Positions 47,264-58,188 of a stretch of 64,000 nt of DNA are shown here, piece after piece. Every line of letters begins with the position of its first letter. Position 1 is the stretch's first letter. The position numbers and the translations under genes are program-made. Source of the DNA: Cycas panzhihuaensis (Eukaryota; Cycadophyta); contig CM041465.1 of the NCBI GenBank assembly GCA_023213395.1, positions 128,037,741 to 128,101,740 on the forward strand. The letters are read 5' to 3'. The notes under the pieces were generated by a model that saw nothing but the letters and a program-made list of their open reading frames with translations, had not been told where the DNA came from and ran no database searches.

Positions 47264-48546
47264 TGAAGGCTCCCTTTGGTTGCCCAAACCAGTGCTGTCA
47301 TAAGTTGCAGCGCTGATTTGGGACCTCTTGCTCAGGTTTAGGCATCACCCATAAGTCCCAACCGCTGGTTTTTGCTTCACCTTTTCTTCCCAGTCACCCG
47401 GTTTGCTCCTCATAGCATCCCGGTTAGCCGCGGGCGTCCTTGGGCCTCTCCGTGCCCCTTTTGCTGTTGTTTCCAGCCCTTGCTCTTGACTTTATCCTCG
47501 CTGCCTCATGGCTCTTGAGGGGAGGTTAGGGCACCATTTGCGGGAGGTAGGCCACTCCAAGGCTTACCCAATCATCTACTGTCACCTTGGTCACTTTCTT
47601 TTGGTACTTTCATTGTTGGATTAGCACTAACGCATGTATATTCAAATTCTCGTTTATGTTATTTAGGCATATATTGTTAGAGTTTTGTGTTGCATGTTAG
47701 TGCTCTTCCTTCAGAGAGAGAGAGACCGCTATTGCTTGCAGGTATTCGGGAAGTGCGGAGAACATCACCCGTTGGCCTCGTTACCGGTAAGCACCTTTGT
47801 ATGCGTTATATTTTTATGCTGCTTCATTTATTAGTTGGTGCTTCCTTTCTTTCTTGACATTGCATTTGATTTTCCGGGGAAGGTAAGGAAGCCCCTCTCT
47901 TTCGCCCATCGCAACATCTCGCATCCAGTACGTCGCGCGAAGTGGTTGGGTGCTCCTCGAGAAGGCTTCTTCATCATGCACGCCCTCGGCCCAGGTGCAC
48001 GTTTCGTTCCCCTTCGCTACCTCCTTTCCGCCTTTTATTTTTCTTGTAGTAACTAGTACATTGAAAGATAAAAAGGGAAAATTGGTTTGGTACTTGTTTG
48101 CGATTCGTTTGTCTTGTTACATGTATCTTTACCATTCGTAGGAAAGATTGTAGGAGCCCTCTTCTCCCCTACCTTTCCTTGTCTCTCCTTAACCACACAA
48201 GTGCCTTGCTTTTCGCATCACTCGTGTACCCGGTTAGGTTGTGTAGGCATACTCTTGGCTTATCTCCATTAGGTCCCCTCTCTCCCCCTTCTGGCCACCC
48301 AAGGGTGGGAGGGTCCTACTCCTAGGTTAACCCAGGTTTGCCCTACACACCTTCACCCCTTGTTTGAAGCGGTGAAGGGTCACCCAATAGTAGCCATACT
48401 CCATTGCAGATCCCGAACTCGCGCTCCGGCGCACGGGGCACTCTGCGTGATAGTTACTCACCTTTTAGGTTCCATCTTCTATCATTTCACCACTCACTCT
48501 CCCCCACACCTATCAGTTAGGTAGTTATCCTGTAGCAGCGCATCCA
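47264..48546 (+). repeat. 5' LTR of the Tat-like element (1,283 bp)
   Basis: TGAAGGCTCC to GCGCATCCA. Aligned by eye with 56912-58187, the first ~215 bases differ at about a dozen sites, nearly all transitions. Short frames that recur at the same place in both LTRs (for example 47835-48056 and 57483-57704) are not genes. Confidence 0.88.
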
Positions 48547-48547
48547 C

Positions 48548-48566
48548 TGGCGACCATCTTGAGGGC
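48548..48566 (+). promoter_or_regulatory. Primer-binding site of the Tat-like element
   Basis: TGGCGACCATCTTGAGGGC begins one base after the 5' LTR. The TGGCG start and the GGGC end resemble the primer sites of Tat/Ogre-type gypsy elements rather than the Met-tRNA type. Confidence 0.65.
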
Positions 48567-48720
48567 TGCCCGAGAAGGGAGCTAGTTCCGCTCTCTTCGG
48601 TTGGTTTCGCTACTCTTGTGTGATCCTTTTTATACCTATCTAGATCTCCGTGTTGGGCAGCCCCCAATGCATGTGTTTTATCTCTCTTTCTCTTTTCCCA
48701 ACATCGTCGATTGACCTTGC

Positions 48721-50922
48721 ATGCGACGTTTTTCTCGTCGTTTGTGCGGTCTACCTCCTTTGTTAGAAGACCCCGAGTATCGCCTTCTTGCTTCGTCGGA
48801 TTCCGATCCGACTATGGAGGGATACTCTTCCGATTGGACCTACCACACTTCAACCTTGGAAACCCATGCCTTTCCTTCTACTATTCCTGGGTCCACCCAA
48901 GTGGGTGACGAACCCCTTTATTACCCAAATGACCAACACCTTTCACTTGATGCCCATCCTTCTACCGATGCTGTGGAAGGATTCGTTCCTCTTAAGGCTT
49001 GCCACGTAGTTGGCGATTCTTATGAGGAACATTCCGAGGAACCTACTTTATTCGAGGTTCCGATCATCTCTTACGAGTATGTAGGGACTCCTCCTATCGA
49101 CGTAGTTGAAGCTCTTAATGAGTATCACCGCGCGGCACGCTTGTAGCCGCGCCCTGGATGGCTTGAGGATGCCCTTCGTGGAGGAGCCTCTTCCTCTTCC
49201 GCTCCTCCGCCGCATGCCTCATCCTCATCTACCCTTCCTGTGACAACAAATCCCTTCGTGCCTACACGTATGTCCCACTCGTTTCATATTCCTGCAGTGG
49301 GGCCACGTGTTGCACCTTCCGTCCCTCATCAAGGTCCTAATGCCTTAGGATCTTCTCATGGTGTGTCTTTCCCTCAATTGAGGGTTAGCATACCCGCTCC
49401 TAATCAAACCAATGTGCCATCCCCTAACGTGGTGCATACCATTCCTAGTAGGCATGCCGGTCCTATTAGCCTTCTAATCACTAGTTATGTGGGACCCACT
49501 CCCACGCATCCTCCAACCCAGCACGTTGGTGCTTCCTTCTACGTTCCCCCAAGGTATACTTCTCAACCTTGGGGGCAGGGTAGAGGAAGCCGTCTTCCCG
49601 TTTATGGGGTGGATCCGCTACACCCATATGGGGTCGCTCCACCTACGGGTGGCCCATATGGGCAAAACCCGGTTCCACATCCCGCTTGCCCATCTTCCAA
49701 CGTAATTCCATCCATTATGCCTTCGCAAGGGAACCTGACTCTCTTCCAAGGCGCATATCCCCACGCCTCTTTTTAGCAAGGGGCGCTTCCTCAAGGAGGG
49801 ATGGGTGTCCCACCCTCATCCGCTCCTTGTGCGTTACCTACTTCAACATTCGTTGATCCTACGGTTCAGGCAAGGGCGCGCCCCTTCATGGACTTTAGGT
49901 CAACCCCTCTTTCGGTTGAGGCGTTGCGAACCAACTTGCCGTCTCATCCTCCTGAAGTTCCTAGATTCGATGGGACTTCGTCGCAAGACCTAGCGGAGCA
50001 TGTTCGTAGTTTTTCTATGGCATGCATCGATTACTGGGCTTACGACCATATCTTGATAAAACTTTTCCCGCGATCCTTACAGGGAGACGCCCTCAAATGG
50101 TTCTACCGTCTCCCTGCCCACTCAATCCATTCATTCCAGCAATTGGTGGACAAGTTTGTCAACTATTTTGACGTAGCTCGTCCATTCGAGAGCGGAATGA
50201 AGTCCCTTCTTTCGCTTAAACAAGGTCACGATGAGATGAATCGCGACTTTGTGTGGCGATTCCACGACTTGCTTCACTCCACTAAGGCAACATTGCCCGA
50301 GGAGCTGAAGCGAGATCTGTTCGTCAATGCACTTCGTCCCGAAGTCCACGTGGAAGTCCTCAAGATGGGGGTGACCACATGTGACTCTGCGATCGCTAAG
50401 TGCTTGGCGTTGGAGGCTATTGAGATCCAAGCTGGTCTCAAGAAACCTCTTAAGCCCTCACAACGCCGTGAGGTACCACCCCCTACCAAGGATAACAAAC
50501 CTTCCCAACCGACTCGGTCTTCCTCTCATCCTACCGAGAGGACTTTAGACCCTCTCACATCAGCTATACGCTCATTCGAGCATACGATGAAGGAGCTCAA
50601 GCTTCAAGGTCCTTCATCCCCTACATCAAACAAACAAGTCCAACAAACTACCCAAGCTCCTCTTCCTAGGAATGGAAACGCCCAGTCCTCTCAAGCGAGA
50701 AGGTCTGACCCTCCGCTTGAGAAGAAGTGGTGCTCCATTCATGGAGATTGCTTTCACGACGATTCGCGTTGTAGGGCCCAGCATCCAAAGGATGCCCCTC
50801 GACGCGATTCTTCTCCCAAACGGGCCTCAAGGCCTAATTTGGATCAGCCAGTTCATAAGGATCCGTTCCCTAAACACGGGGAATGCGATTGTAATACCCA
50901 AACCAAGAACAACCGAAACTGA
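48721..50922 (+). pseudogene. Tat-like Gag polyprotein with nonsense codons
   Basis: The start is ATG 48721, with an in-frame TGA nine bases before. One frame runs to 50922, interrupted only by TAG at 49144 and TAG at 49774. The first 350 codons are Pro/Ser-rich. The Retrotrans_gag core lies at about 49900-50430 (EVPRFDGTSSQDL, LFPRSLQGDALKWFYRL, then FVNYFD). A Cys-His block, WCSIHGDCFHDDSRC, at about 50730 is of the kind seen in Tat Gag. The TGA at 50920 and another at 51025 in the same frame look like CGA codons changed by C-to-T. Gag would build the virus-like particle. Confidence 0.85.
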
Positions 50923-51292
50923 GGAAGATCGCCTGATCCCCGTCCTTGCCGCAACAAAGGGAAGGGCACTTGGAACTCTTCTTCCTCTTCTCGTTCTCCT
51001 AGCCGTCGCACCCCGTCGCCTTCATGACCCCGGAACAGGGGGAAGAAGGTGATCCAGTTGCTTGAAGCAACTCTGACTTTTGTCCTTACGCGATCTCAAG
51101 CCGCTAAGGAGGCAGCGGGAGCTGCTTGTTCTTCCGCCCCTTGAGCCCTCTTGGGAGACCCTTCCTCGGAGGTCCTCTCTTTCCCAAGGCTATTCTTATG
51201 CCGGGTCGTTACGATTTACGAAGGGCACTTGCAACCCTCTGGAAGGGTAAGCCCTTCTCCATCGTTGACGAGCTCCATCTGATCCTGCGGGA

Positions 51293-52306
51293 ATGTCCTT
51301 GATGGACGTTCTGAGGAGTTGCCCCAAGCAGCGGGCCCTTCTCCTGGAAGCTTTAGGGTCAAGTGATGTGCCTGTCCATGCTTTGGGTGTCGCTCAAGGT
51401 AGTGGACCTGTTATCTCATTTGATCCTAAGGACCTTCCTCCTGCCAGTGAAAGGGAACGTCAGTGGAACTTCCCATTCACCATCACCATAGATACGCCTG
51501 ATTGTACTCTTCGAAGAACTATTGCCAACAACGGCTCTTCCGTCAATGCCATGCCCTTGCGTGTCATGCAAGAGCTTGGTATCTCCACCTTGGAACCCGT
51601 TCCCTGGCGATGCCAAGGTTATGATGGTAGCGAGAAGACCCCTCTGGGATCTGTCGCGATTCCGCTCACCCTTGAGGGCAAGACTGTTCTTGCCGATGTT
51701 GTAGTCCTCGACGTTGATGTGGATTACAACCTCCTTCTAGGTCGTCCATGGCTCGACCAAATGGGAGCTGTATGCTCGACTCTTTGGGGGCAACTTAAAT
51801 TTGTCCATGACGGACGAATGAGAGTGATTCCCCGCGAACGCCCTTTTACCAAACAAACTCATTCCACCAGTTCGACAAACCAAGGTTCATCTACCCATGC
51901 CTCAGCTTGCTCTATCGGTATACCTAATCCGTCCGAAGAAGACCCCGCGTCTTCTCCTCCTAGTCTCACGCGGTTCGTCCCTATTGGCGTTGGGAGTTAC
52001 GGGTACCTTGCTTCGTTTAGCGATGATGAGTCGCTCGACGAAGACGAGGATTGTCTCCACCCTGTCTCTTTCCTCCGCGCTAGTAGGTCGCACCTGCCCT
52101 GTTCTAGGTCCTCATCTAGAACCCCTCTCGCTGGTGTGGCTAGCCCCTCGTGTGTGTCACACGTCATCGCTCGTGTTGACTCGCCCGTCGCCAGTTCTTC
52201 TTTTTCATTACCCCCCGTAGGTAATGGCTTTGAGGAATTTCCTTTCACTCCTTCCGAGGAGCCTCTCCCTTGTTTCCTTTCAGATTTCCATGAGGAAGTT
52301 GAGTAA
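51293..52306 (+). pseudogene. Tat-like aspartic protease region
   Basis: 337 residues are open in a different frame from Gag, so a shift lies between about 51110 and 51290. The retropepsin-like fold is marked by ANNGSSVNAMPL near residue 80 and LLLGRPWLDQMGAV near 148. The position that should be the catalytic Asp of D-x-GSS reads Asn, a one-base G-to-A loss. A long Ser/Pro-rich tail follows before the RT. ATG 51293 is simply the first Met; in life the protease would be part of the polyprotein. Confidence 0.82.
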
Positions 52307-52639
52307 CCCGATGGTCATCACGGTCCCGTTGCTCTTACTCCCTCCAGTGCTTCTTCTACTCGAAGTAAGGTCATCCATGGGGTGGATTATTTAGAGGATG
52401 ACGAAGCCCTGCTCGAGCATCTAGCAGGCCTTGCGCCCAACTTGCCTTCGGTCACCCCGCTTGGTCATCGAAGATTCTCGCGATCGGATACACGCTTCGA
52501 TCAGATCCGTCTCTATTCCTCCTCCTCCCATTGATCTTGCCCTCTCCACTGTGTGGAGGGCAATGCCATGTGCATGGGGGCAACTCAAGTAGTAGTCTTG
52601 GCCCTGTCAAGCTCATTAAGGTCGGGTTAGAATGTTCTC

Positions 52640-53459
52640 TGATGAGATAAGGGAGTACTCATACATTCTAGGAGTTCCGAGACATTTTTGCGTGGGATTA
52701 TGCTGACATGAAGGGAATCGACCCCTCGATTGTCACTTATAACCTCACCACCCTTCCTGGCGCCCGCCCTGTGTGCCAGAAGTAGCGTCCCCTTCACCCA
52801 AAGCTATCTGCCGCCATCAAAATGGAGGTCGAGAAGCTTCTAGACGCCGGGCTCATTACTTCTATTGACTACCCTAAGTGGGTCTCCAACATTGTTCCCG
52901 TTGCTAAGAAGAACGGGGCAATCCGTATACATGCTGATTTTCACGACATCAATAGTGCTCGATCCCAAAAGGATTAGCACCTTCAGTTACCCTCCGCCTT
53001 GTGGGCTTATCGCACCTCTATCCGTTCCGCCACAGGAATGACCCCATTCTCCCTGGTCTACGGTACTGAGGCGGTACTCCCGTTGGAGGTGGAGATTCTT
53101 TCCTTGCGAGTCTCCCTTCGAGGTCTCATCGACGAAGAGTCGATCCATCGAGCCCACTTTGCCGACCTCGAAGCTTTGGATGAGAGGCGGCAGCGCCTAT
53201 CAGGCTAACCTAGCATCCAAAGCCCGCTCACAAAGGGCCCACGATAAACGCCTTCGTTCCCGCCCTTTTATTTCCTAGGGACTATTTCCTCAAGCTCGAA
53301 TATCTCCACGACCGTTTGACCAAATTCAAACCCCGATGGGTTGGTCCTTTCGTCATTATCGAATCCCTTGATAATGGTGCTTATAGGATAACCACCCTAG
53401 AAGGGCTCGAATTTGAGAAAGCCGTTAATGGGATGTTCCTTAAGAAGTTTTACGCATGA
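52640..53459 (+). pseudogene. RT stub fused by deletion to the integrase C-terminus
   Basis: RT begins with the KGIDPSIVTYNL block and reaches IRIHADFHDINSAR at about 52955, with two TAG stops. About 10 codons later, in the same frame, the reading becomes the integrase end, SALWAYRTSIRSATGMTPF (from 52997). After a shift near 53200, FKPRWVGPFVI and NGMFLKKFYA run to TGA 53457-53459. The RT catalytic blocks, RNase H and the integrase core are all absent. The join falls at a Leu-Pro pair that both parent contexts contain. Confidence 0.85.
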
Positions 53460-54790
53460 TCTCTTGGCGATCCCTTCGCCCTGCTCTGAAATGAGCCTAA
53501 ACTACCATCTTAGGTTGTCCCCATTCTTCCCAACCACGGGTAGAGTCGCAATTTAAGATGGACTCCTCTTCTTCTTTTCGGTTCCTTCCGCGGAACCCGC
53601 GTTCCCGTATTCTCTCGGGAACCCTTGTGTCGTCTTGCTTGGGCATCCCCCAATCAGGAAGACGCGTGGGGGCATCGTCTCCCCTCTTTCCTACCCGCCG
53701 TTTCCTTCGCATATCCCACTATGCTCTCCTGCAGACTTGTGTGCCACCCTGCTCTCTAACCTTACACTCCTATGTCGTCCTGCTCACGGAGTGTGTGTGT
53801 GCCCCTGTTAGGTGGGTGGTCATACATGGGAGGAAACGTGTGTCTATACAACATAAACTATCCACAACATAAAACGCCTATAACATAACATTCATAATAT
53901 ACAAAAAAAATTCTTCTGGTGGTCCCCGTGGGGCCCACCGGGACCAGGGCTCCCTAATGCCCAGGTCCCCGCCTCTTTCTGGGTCTGATTCAGATCCCGA
54001 GAAGCCTTCCGTTACCCATAAGGGGCACTAATACTATGCAAAAATTACTTCAAAAGCTGAAAAAAATAGACAAACTTTGAACTTTGAGATAGGCTAGGTT
54101 TAGTGACATCTACTCACTAGATCTGGTCTCGCTACTGCCATGTCGTCTGGTTGGTCGTGTTAGCTCCCTCCGCTCTCCGATCCGACGGTCAGATCTCCCT
54201 CGGCGTGCCTCTAAAGTTGGGTGGCACTTTGCTGCGTAAGGAAATGGCTCTGGTTTCATACGAGAGTCGGTGAAAATGAATCCATTTTCCCGTTAATTTC
54301 CCCAACGGGCACTTCCTCTATTTTTGGTCTCGCGTCAGTCGTTGGGACCGCCTCATTGTCCTGATTACCTTTGCCTTCTGGCCCTGTCGTCAATTGTGCT
54401 TTATCGATGCCCTTTTTGCCCGCCCTTGTGAGGGCATTTATGGTGCCTCGTTATCGCACTTTGCGAGGCCCTTCAGATCGCTTTCTGGCGCTACTCCCGT
54501 GCCTGCCCGAGTTTATACTCGTTTGGCTCGTTTCGTCGCCCTGGACTCGTTTCCGTGGCCCTTTCTCGCTCCCGGGGTCCCCAAAGGGAATGTCTCCCCC
54601 ACCTGGGGGCATGTTTCGCTTCCTGAAGCGACCTTTTGGAGCCCTAGGAGGCTGTTCCTTCTGACCACCCTCTGCTGGTGATCAGGTTGCTTGCTCTCGC
54701 CCTTGGTAACCTCATTGCTAGGTCCTCCTACCCTTCATGGCTATCTTTTGCTTTTTTTTTTTTTAGTGTTGCTTTCATCACCCATTGTCT
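53460..54790 (+). other. Spacer between pol and the extra RNase H
   Basis: GC-rich DNA with overlapping short frames but no domain I recognise. It includes the near-palindrome at 53921-53945 and a T run at 54752-54764. A frame at 54394-54681 is open for 95 codons without recognisable motifs and could be part of a degraded ORF leading into the RNase H. Confidence 0.5.
53921..53945. repeat. GC-rich near-palindrome
   Basis: GGTCCCCGTGGG (53921-53932), one G, then CCCACCGGGACC (53934-53945). The arms pair at 11 of 12 positions. Confidence 0.75.
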
Positions 54791-54799
54791 GCTTGGATT

Positions 54800-55226
54800 T
54801 TGTGTCACCTATGTCCGCTCACATCTTTCTTGTGGCCGCGGTAATCCTGGACCTTCTGCCGCTGCATGTATTCTCCGCAGCCCTTTTAGACATGATCTCC
54901 TCTGCTCTGGGATCTTCCTCCCAGAGGCTACCAACAACAAAGCTGAGTATGCAGCTGTTATTGAAGCCCTCACTGATGCTCTTTGTTTCCATCACGGATC
55001 CATTGTTTTGCTTTGCGACTCTCAAGTTGTGGTGTCTCATCTCACCCAGGTTTACCAGGTGCGATGCCCTCACTTGAGGACCCTTGCTTCTGCTGCCAGA
55101 TCTCTCCTGGCCTATTTTTCTTCCGTTGATATCCAGTATATCCCTCGGGCCCTCAACGCTGAGGCGGATAGCCTCATTCGCCTCATCCTTGAGCGCCGCC
55201 TCTCCCTTCTTGCTGACCGTCCCTGA
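54800..55226 (+). pseudogene. Additional RNase H domain downstream of integrase
   Basis: Within the open stretch 54678-55226, a RGNPGPSAAACIL block near 54837 is followed by LPEATNNKAEYAAVIEAL (catalytic Glu), LLCDSQVVVSHL (Asp) and NAEADSLIRLI (last Asp). This is an RNase H1-like fold; Tat elements are known for a second, plant/archaeal-type RNase H. The first catalytic Asp, expected just before RGNPGP, is not visible, probably through a shift. Residues 1-45 of the open stretch are hydrophobic and may be spurious. It lies about 1.3 kb after pol. Confidence 0.8.
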
Positions 55227-56911
55227 GGTTTGCCTGGCCTTCCCGTTGCCCAAACCCCAGGTCGTCTATCACTTTGCTTCATGATCCGCTCGCACCTTCG
55301 AAACCGGGTTACTAATGAGGTAAAACTATGGTACCCACTATTTGTTCTTTATTTAGCTATGCGTGTTCTTTTGCATTCTTTGTGGTGGGGGCAGCCCCTC
55401 ACCTGTCTCATTCTTCCAGTCGGTTTCTAGGTGGCCCATAGGCAGCCCCTATGTTGTCTCCACCGTCGCTTTCATATCCATGCGTCCCACCACGACACTC
55501 GCCGGCACCCTTGCCTACTGTTATGATCTTGATTGATATATCTGTACACATGTGCTACTCTTGCGGTTGTGTTGCCGATTCGCCATCGCACCAAGCTTCC
55601 GGCATGAGGCTCTGCGCCAAGGGCGATGTTTCTCGGCTTCCGGAATGGATACGGAATCACCGAGGCTAAGTGCAGGTATGTCTCTCGCATTATCATTGCT
55701 TTCTTTTACTGGATGTTTGCTTGCGTATCTGCATGTGTATAACTTTGTGGGTGACCTTGTAGTCGTCCACACTTATTTTAGAATATGACAACCATAGCAG
55801 GGGCACACTCCCAGCGAGTGTGGCACCCTGGTGACCACATTACTTCCCACATCTGCCCTCCTCGCTCCAAGATCCACTAGGTTTGCGCCACCTCCGCCCG
55901 TGTGATGACCCGTCATCGTTTGGTCAACTTGCCACCTTGGTTGGGCCCTATTTTTGCTCCTTTGGACCCGTTTTGTTGACTTGTTTGCTCCTGGGTAGGT
56001 GTTCTAGCTTTCTATTAGTCTTTTCAGTCATTTGCCCCAGACCTAGGCGGTGGTGGGGCCCATTTTAGCTCTAGGTGCGTCTGGCATTTTCGTGATGCAG
56101 CGAAATTCTCAGCGGTACGATAGTCTCAGGTGCTTTTTAAAAAATCCACCGTCGTAATTTCGCATTTATTGCGAAACTGCCACGTGGCTCGCACCTTATT
56201 TCTCTCCCAACTATGCCCTAATCACCCGCTTTAGGGTTTTGCTTGAGTACTTAAGCCCTTTTTGGCTCATTTTCAAGGATTCTTTGGCTCACTTTTGGAA
56301 TTGCTCTCAAGGAAACACTCTCCTACTCTACTCTTCTCTACTGTTTGCTGCTACAACTGGACCTGCACCCTTCATACAGTGCCCAGCTCTCCTTTAGCAT
56401 GGCTGAGACATTATCCTAGCCCCTCAAATGTCTTGGAGAGGGCCCCTTTGGAGTGGCTTCTAGTTGATCTTTGCCCAGGCAGCCCACAAGTGCCCCAAGT
56501 GCAGGTGTTTCCCATCACATCTCCGTAGCAGGGCCTCAAACCTGCTCTGCCGGATCTGGGCTGATTTCTCAGCCCCTCTTCACTGCTCCTTGGCTGAGGC
56601 AAACCCCTTGCCTCTCCTTTTCAGGTATTCCTTGTTTTGTACTGGTTTTTCTTGTGATATTTATGCTTAAGCTTGTTTGCTCTTGCTTGTTTCTTGAGAG
56701 TTGGTTTTCCTCCCTTTTGAGGACTGCTATACCACTCCTTCTGTGCTTCTTGCCTGCGTTTTCTGCTCAAGGCAGCGGCGTTGAGGGGTGGCATAGGTTT
56801 TGGAGAGGAGCTGGGTGGATTTCGTACCACCTTCCACACTCCCTAAGCGGCTCTAAGCCCTTTAAAGCCTCCCTCTCGCCTCGTGCTGCCCTTGGCTTGC
56901 AAACAAGGGTT
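55227..56911 (+). other. 3' non-coding region of the Tat-like element
   Basis: Many short overlapping frames, none with a recognised domain. It contains a promoter-like cluster at 56180-56254 and ends with CAAACAAGGGTT directly before the 3' LTR, a weak polypurine tract. Confidence 0.5.
56180..56254 (+). promoter_or_regulatory. Promoter-like cluster inside the Tat-like element
   Basis: A perfect G-box palindrome CCACGTGG (56180-56187), a telo-box-like TTAGGGTTT (56231-56239) and a TATA-like TACTTAA (56248-56254) lie in an order and spacing seen in plant promoters. They are 660 bp before the 3' LTR and away from the LTR promoter. Confidence 0.35.
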
Positions 56912-58187
56912 TGAAGGCTCCCTTTGGTTGCCCAAACCAGTGCTATCACAAGTTGCAGCGCTGATTTGGGGCCTCTTGCTCAGGTTTGGGCATCACCCAT
57001 AAGTCCCAACCGCTAGTTTTTGCTTCACCTTTTCTTCCCGGTCACCCGGTTTGCTCCTCATAGCATCCCAGTTAGCCGCGGGCATCCTTGGGCCTCTCCG
57101 TGCCCTTTCTGCTGCCATTTCCAGCCCTTGCTCTTGACTTTATCCTCGCTGCCTTGTGGCTCTTGAGGGGAGGTTAGGGCACCATTTACGGGAGGTAGGC
57201 CGCTCCGAGGCTTACCCAATCATCTACTGTCACCTTGGTCACTTTCTTTTGGTACTTTCATTGTTGGATTGGCACTAACGCATGTATATTTAGATTCTCG
57301 TTTATGTTATTTAGGCATATATTGTTAGAGTTTTCTGTTGCATGTTAGTGCTCTTCCTTCGGGGAGAGAGAGACCATTATTGCTTGCAGGTATTCGGGAA
57401 GTGCGGAGAACATCGCCCGTTGGCCTCATTATCGGTAAGCACCTTTGTATGCGTTATGTTTTTATTCTGCTTCATTTATTAGTTGGTGCTTCCTTTCTTT
57501 CTTGGCATCGCATTTGATTTTTCGAGGAAGGTAAGGAAGCCCCCCTCTTTCGCCCGTCGCAACATCTCGCATCCAGTACGTCGCGCGAAGTGGTTGGGTG
57601 CTCCTCGAGAAGGCTTCTTCATCACGCATGCCCTCGGCCCAGGTGCACGTTTCGTTCCGCTTTGCTACCTCCTTTCCGCCTTTTATTTTTCTTGTAGTAA
57701 CTAGCACATTGAAAGATAAAAAGGGAAAATTGGTTTGGTACTTGTTTGCGATTCGTTTGTCTTGTTACATGTATCTTTACCGTTCGTAGGAAAGATTGTA
57801 GGAGCCCTCTTCTCCCCTACCTTTCCTTCTCTCTCCTTAACCACACAAGTGCCTTGCTTTTCGCATCACTCGTGTACCCGGTTAGGTTGTGTAGGCATAC
57901 TCTTGGCCTATCTCCATTAGGTCCTCTCTCTCCCCCTTCTGGCCACCCAAGGGTGGGAGGGTCCTACTCCTAGGTCAACCCAGGTTTGCTCTACGCACCT
58001 TCACCCCTTCTTCAAAGCGGTGAAGGGTCACCCAATAGTAGCCATACTCCATTGCAGATCCCGAACTCGCGCTCCGGTGCACGGGGCGCTCTACGTGATA
58101 GTTACTTAGGTTCCATCTTCTATCATTTCACCACTCACTCTCCCCCACACCTATCAGTTAGGTAGTTATCCCGTAGCAGCGCGTCCA
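56912..58187 (+). repeat. 3' LTR of the Tat-like element (1,276 bp)
   Basis: TGAAGGCTCC to GCGTCCA. Its end aligns with the 5' LTR end at 48546, so the LTR is complete. The next bases, CTTTCCTAAC, belong to a LINE. Confidence 0.88.
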
Positions 58188-58188
58188 C

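Larger units (their letters stand above)
47264..58187 (+). mobile_element. Tat-like Ty3/gypsy retrotransposon (10.9 kb), internally deleted
   Basis: Two long LTRs (47264-48546 and 56912-58187) enclose, on +, a leader with primer site, Gag, protease, a stub of RT fused by deletion to the integrase end, then 1.2 kb of spacer, an extra RNase H and a 1.7-kb 3' region. Gag wording, the TGGCG-type primer site and the extra RNase H point to the Tat/Ogre group. It is clearly GC-richer than the rest of the window. The flanks do not belong together and show no target-site duplication (see findings). It cannot be autonomous without RT. Confidence 0.88.

Noticed and set aside
47835-48325. Short + frames at 47835-48325 repeated at 57483-57973
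   Set aside because: They lie inside the two LTRs. The duplication is the LTR pair, not a conserved gene family.
50131-50498. Antisense frames in the gypsy Gag and protease (also 51416-51616, 51902-52248)
   Set aside because: Shadows of the sense coding strand, with no domain.
56262-56949. Several overlapping frames of 60-147 codons before the 3' LTR
   Set aside because: They lie in all frames of a GC-rich non-coding region and none has a motif, so they were left as 3' region.
47264-58187. A captured cellular gene in the Tat-like element
   Set aside because: The extra domain is an RNase H of a type already known in Tat elements, so a new gene capture is not needed.
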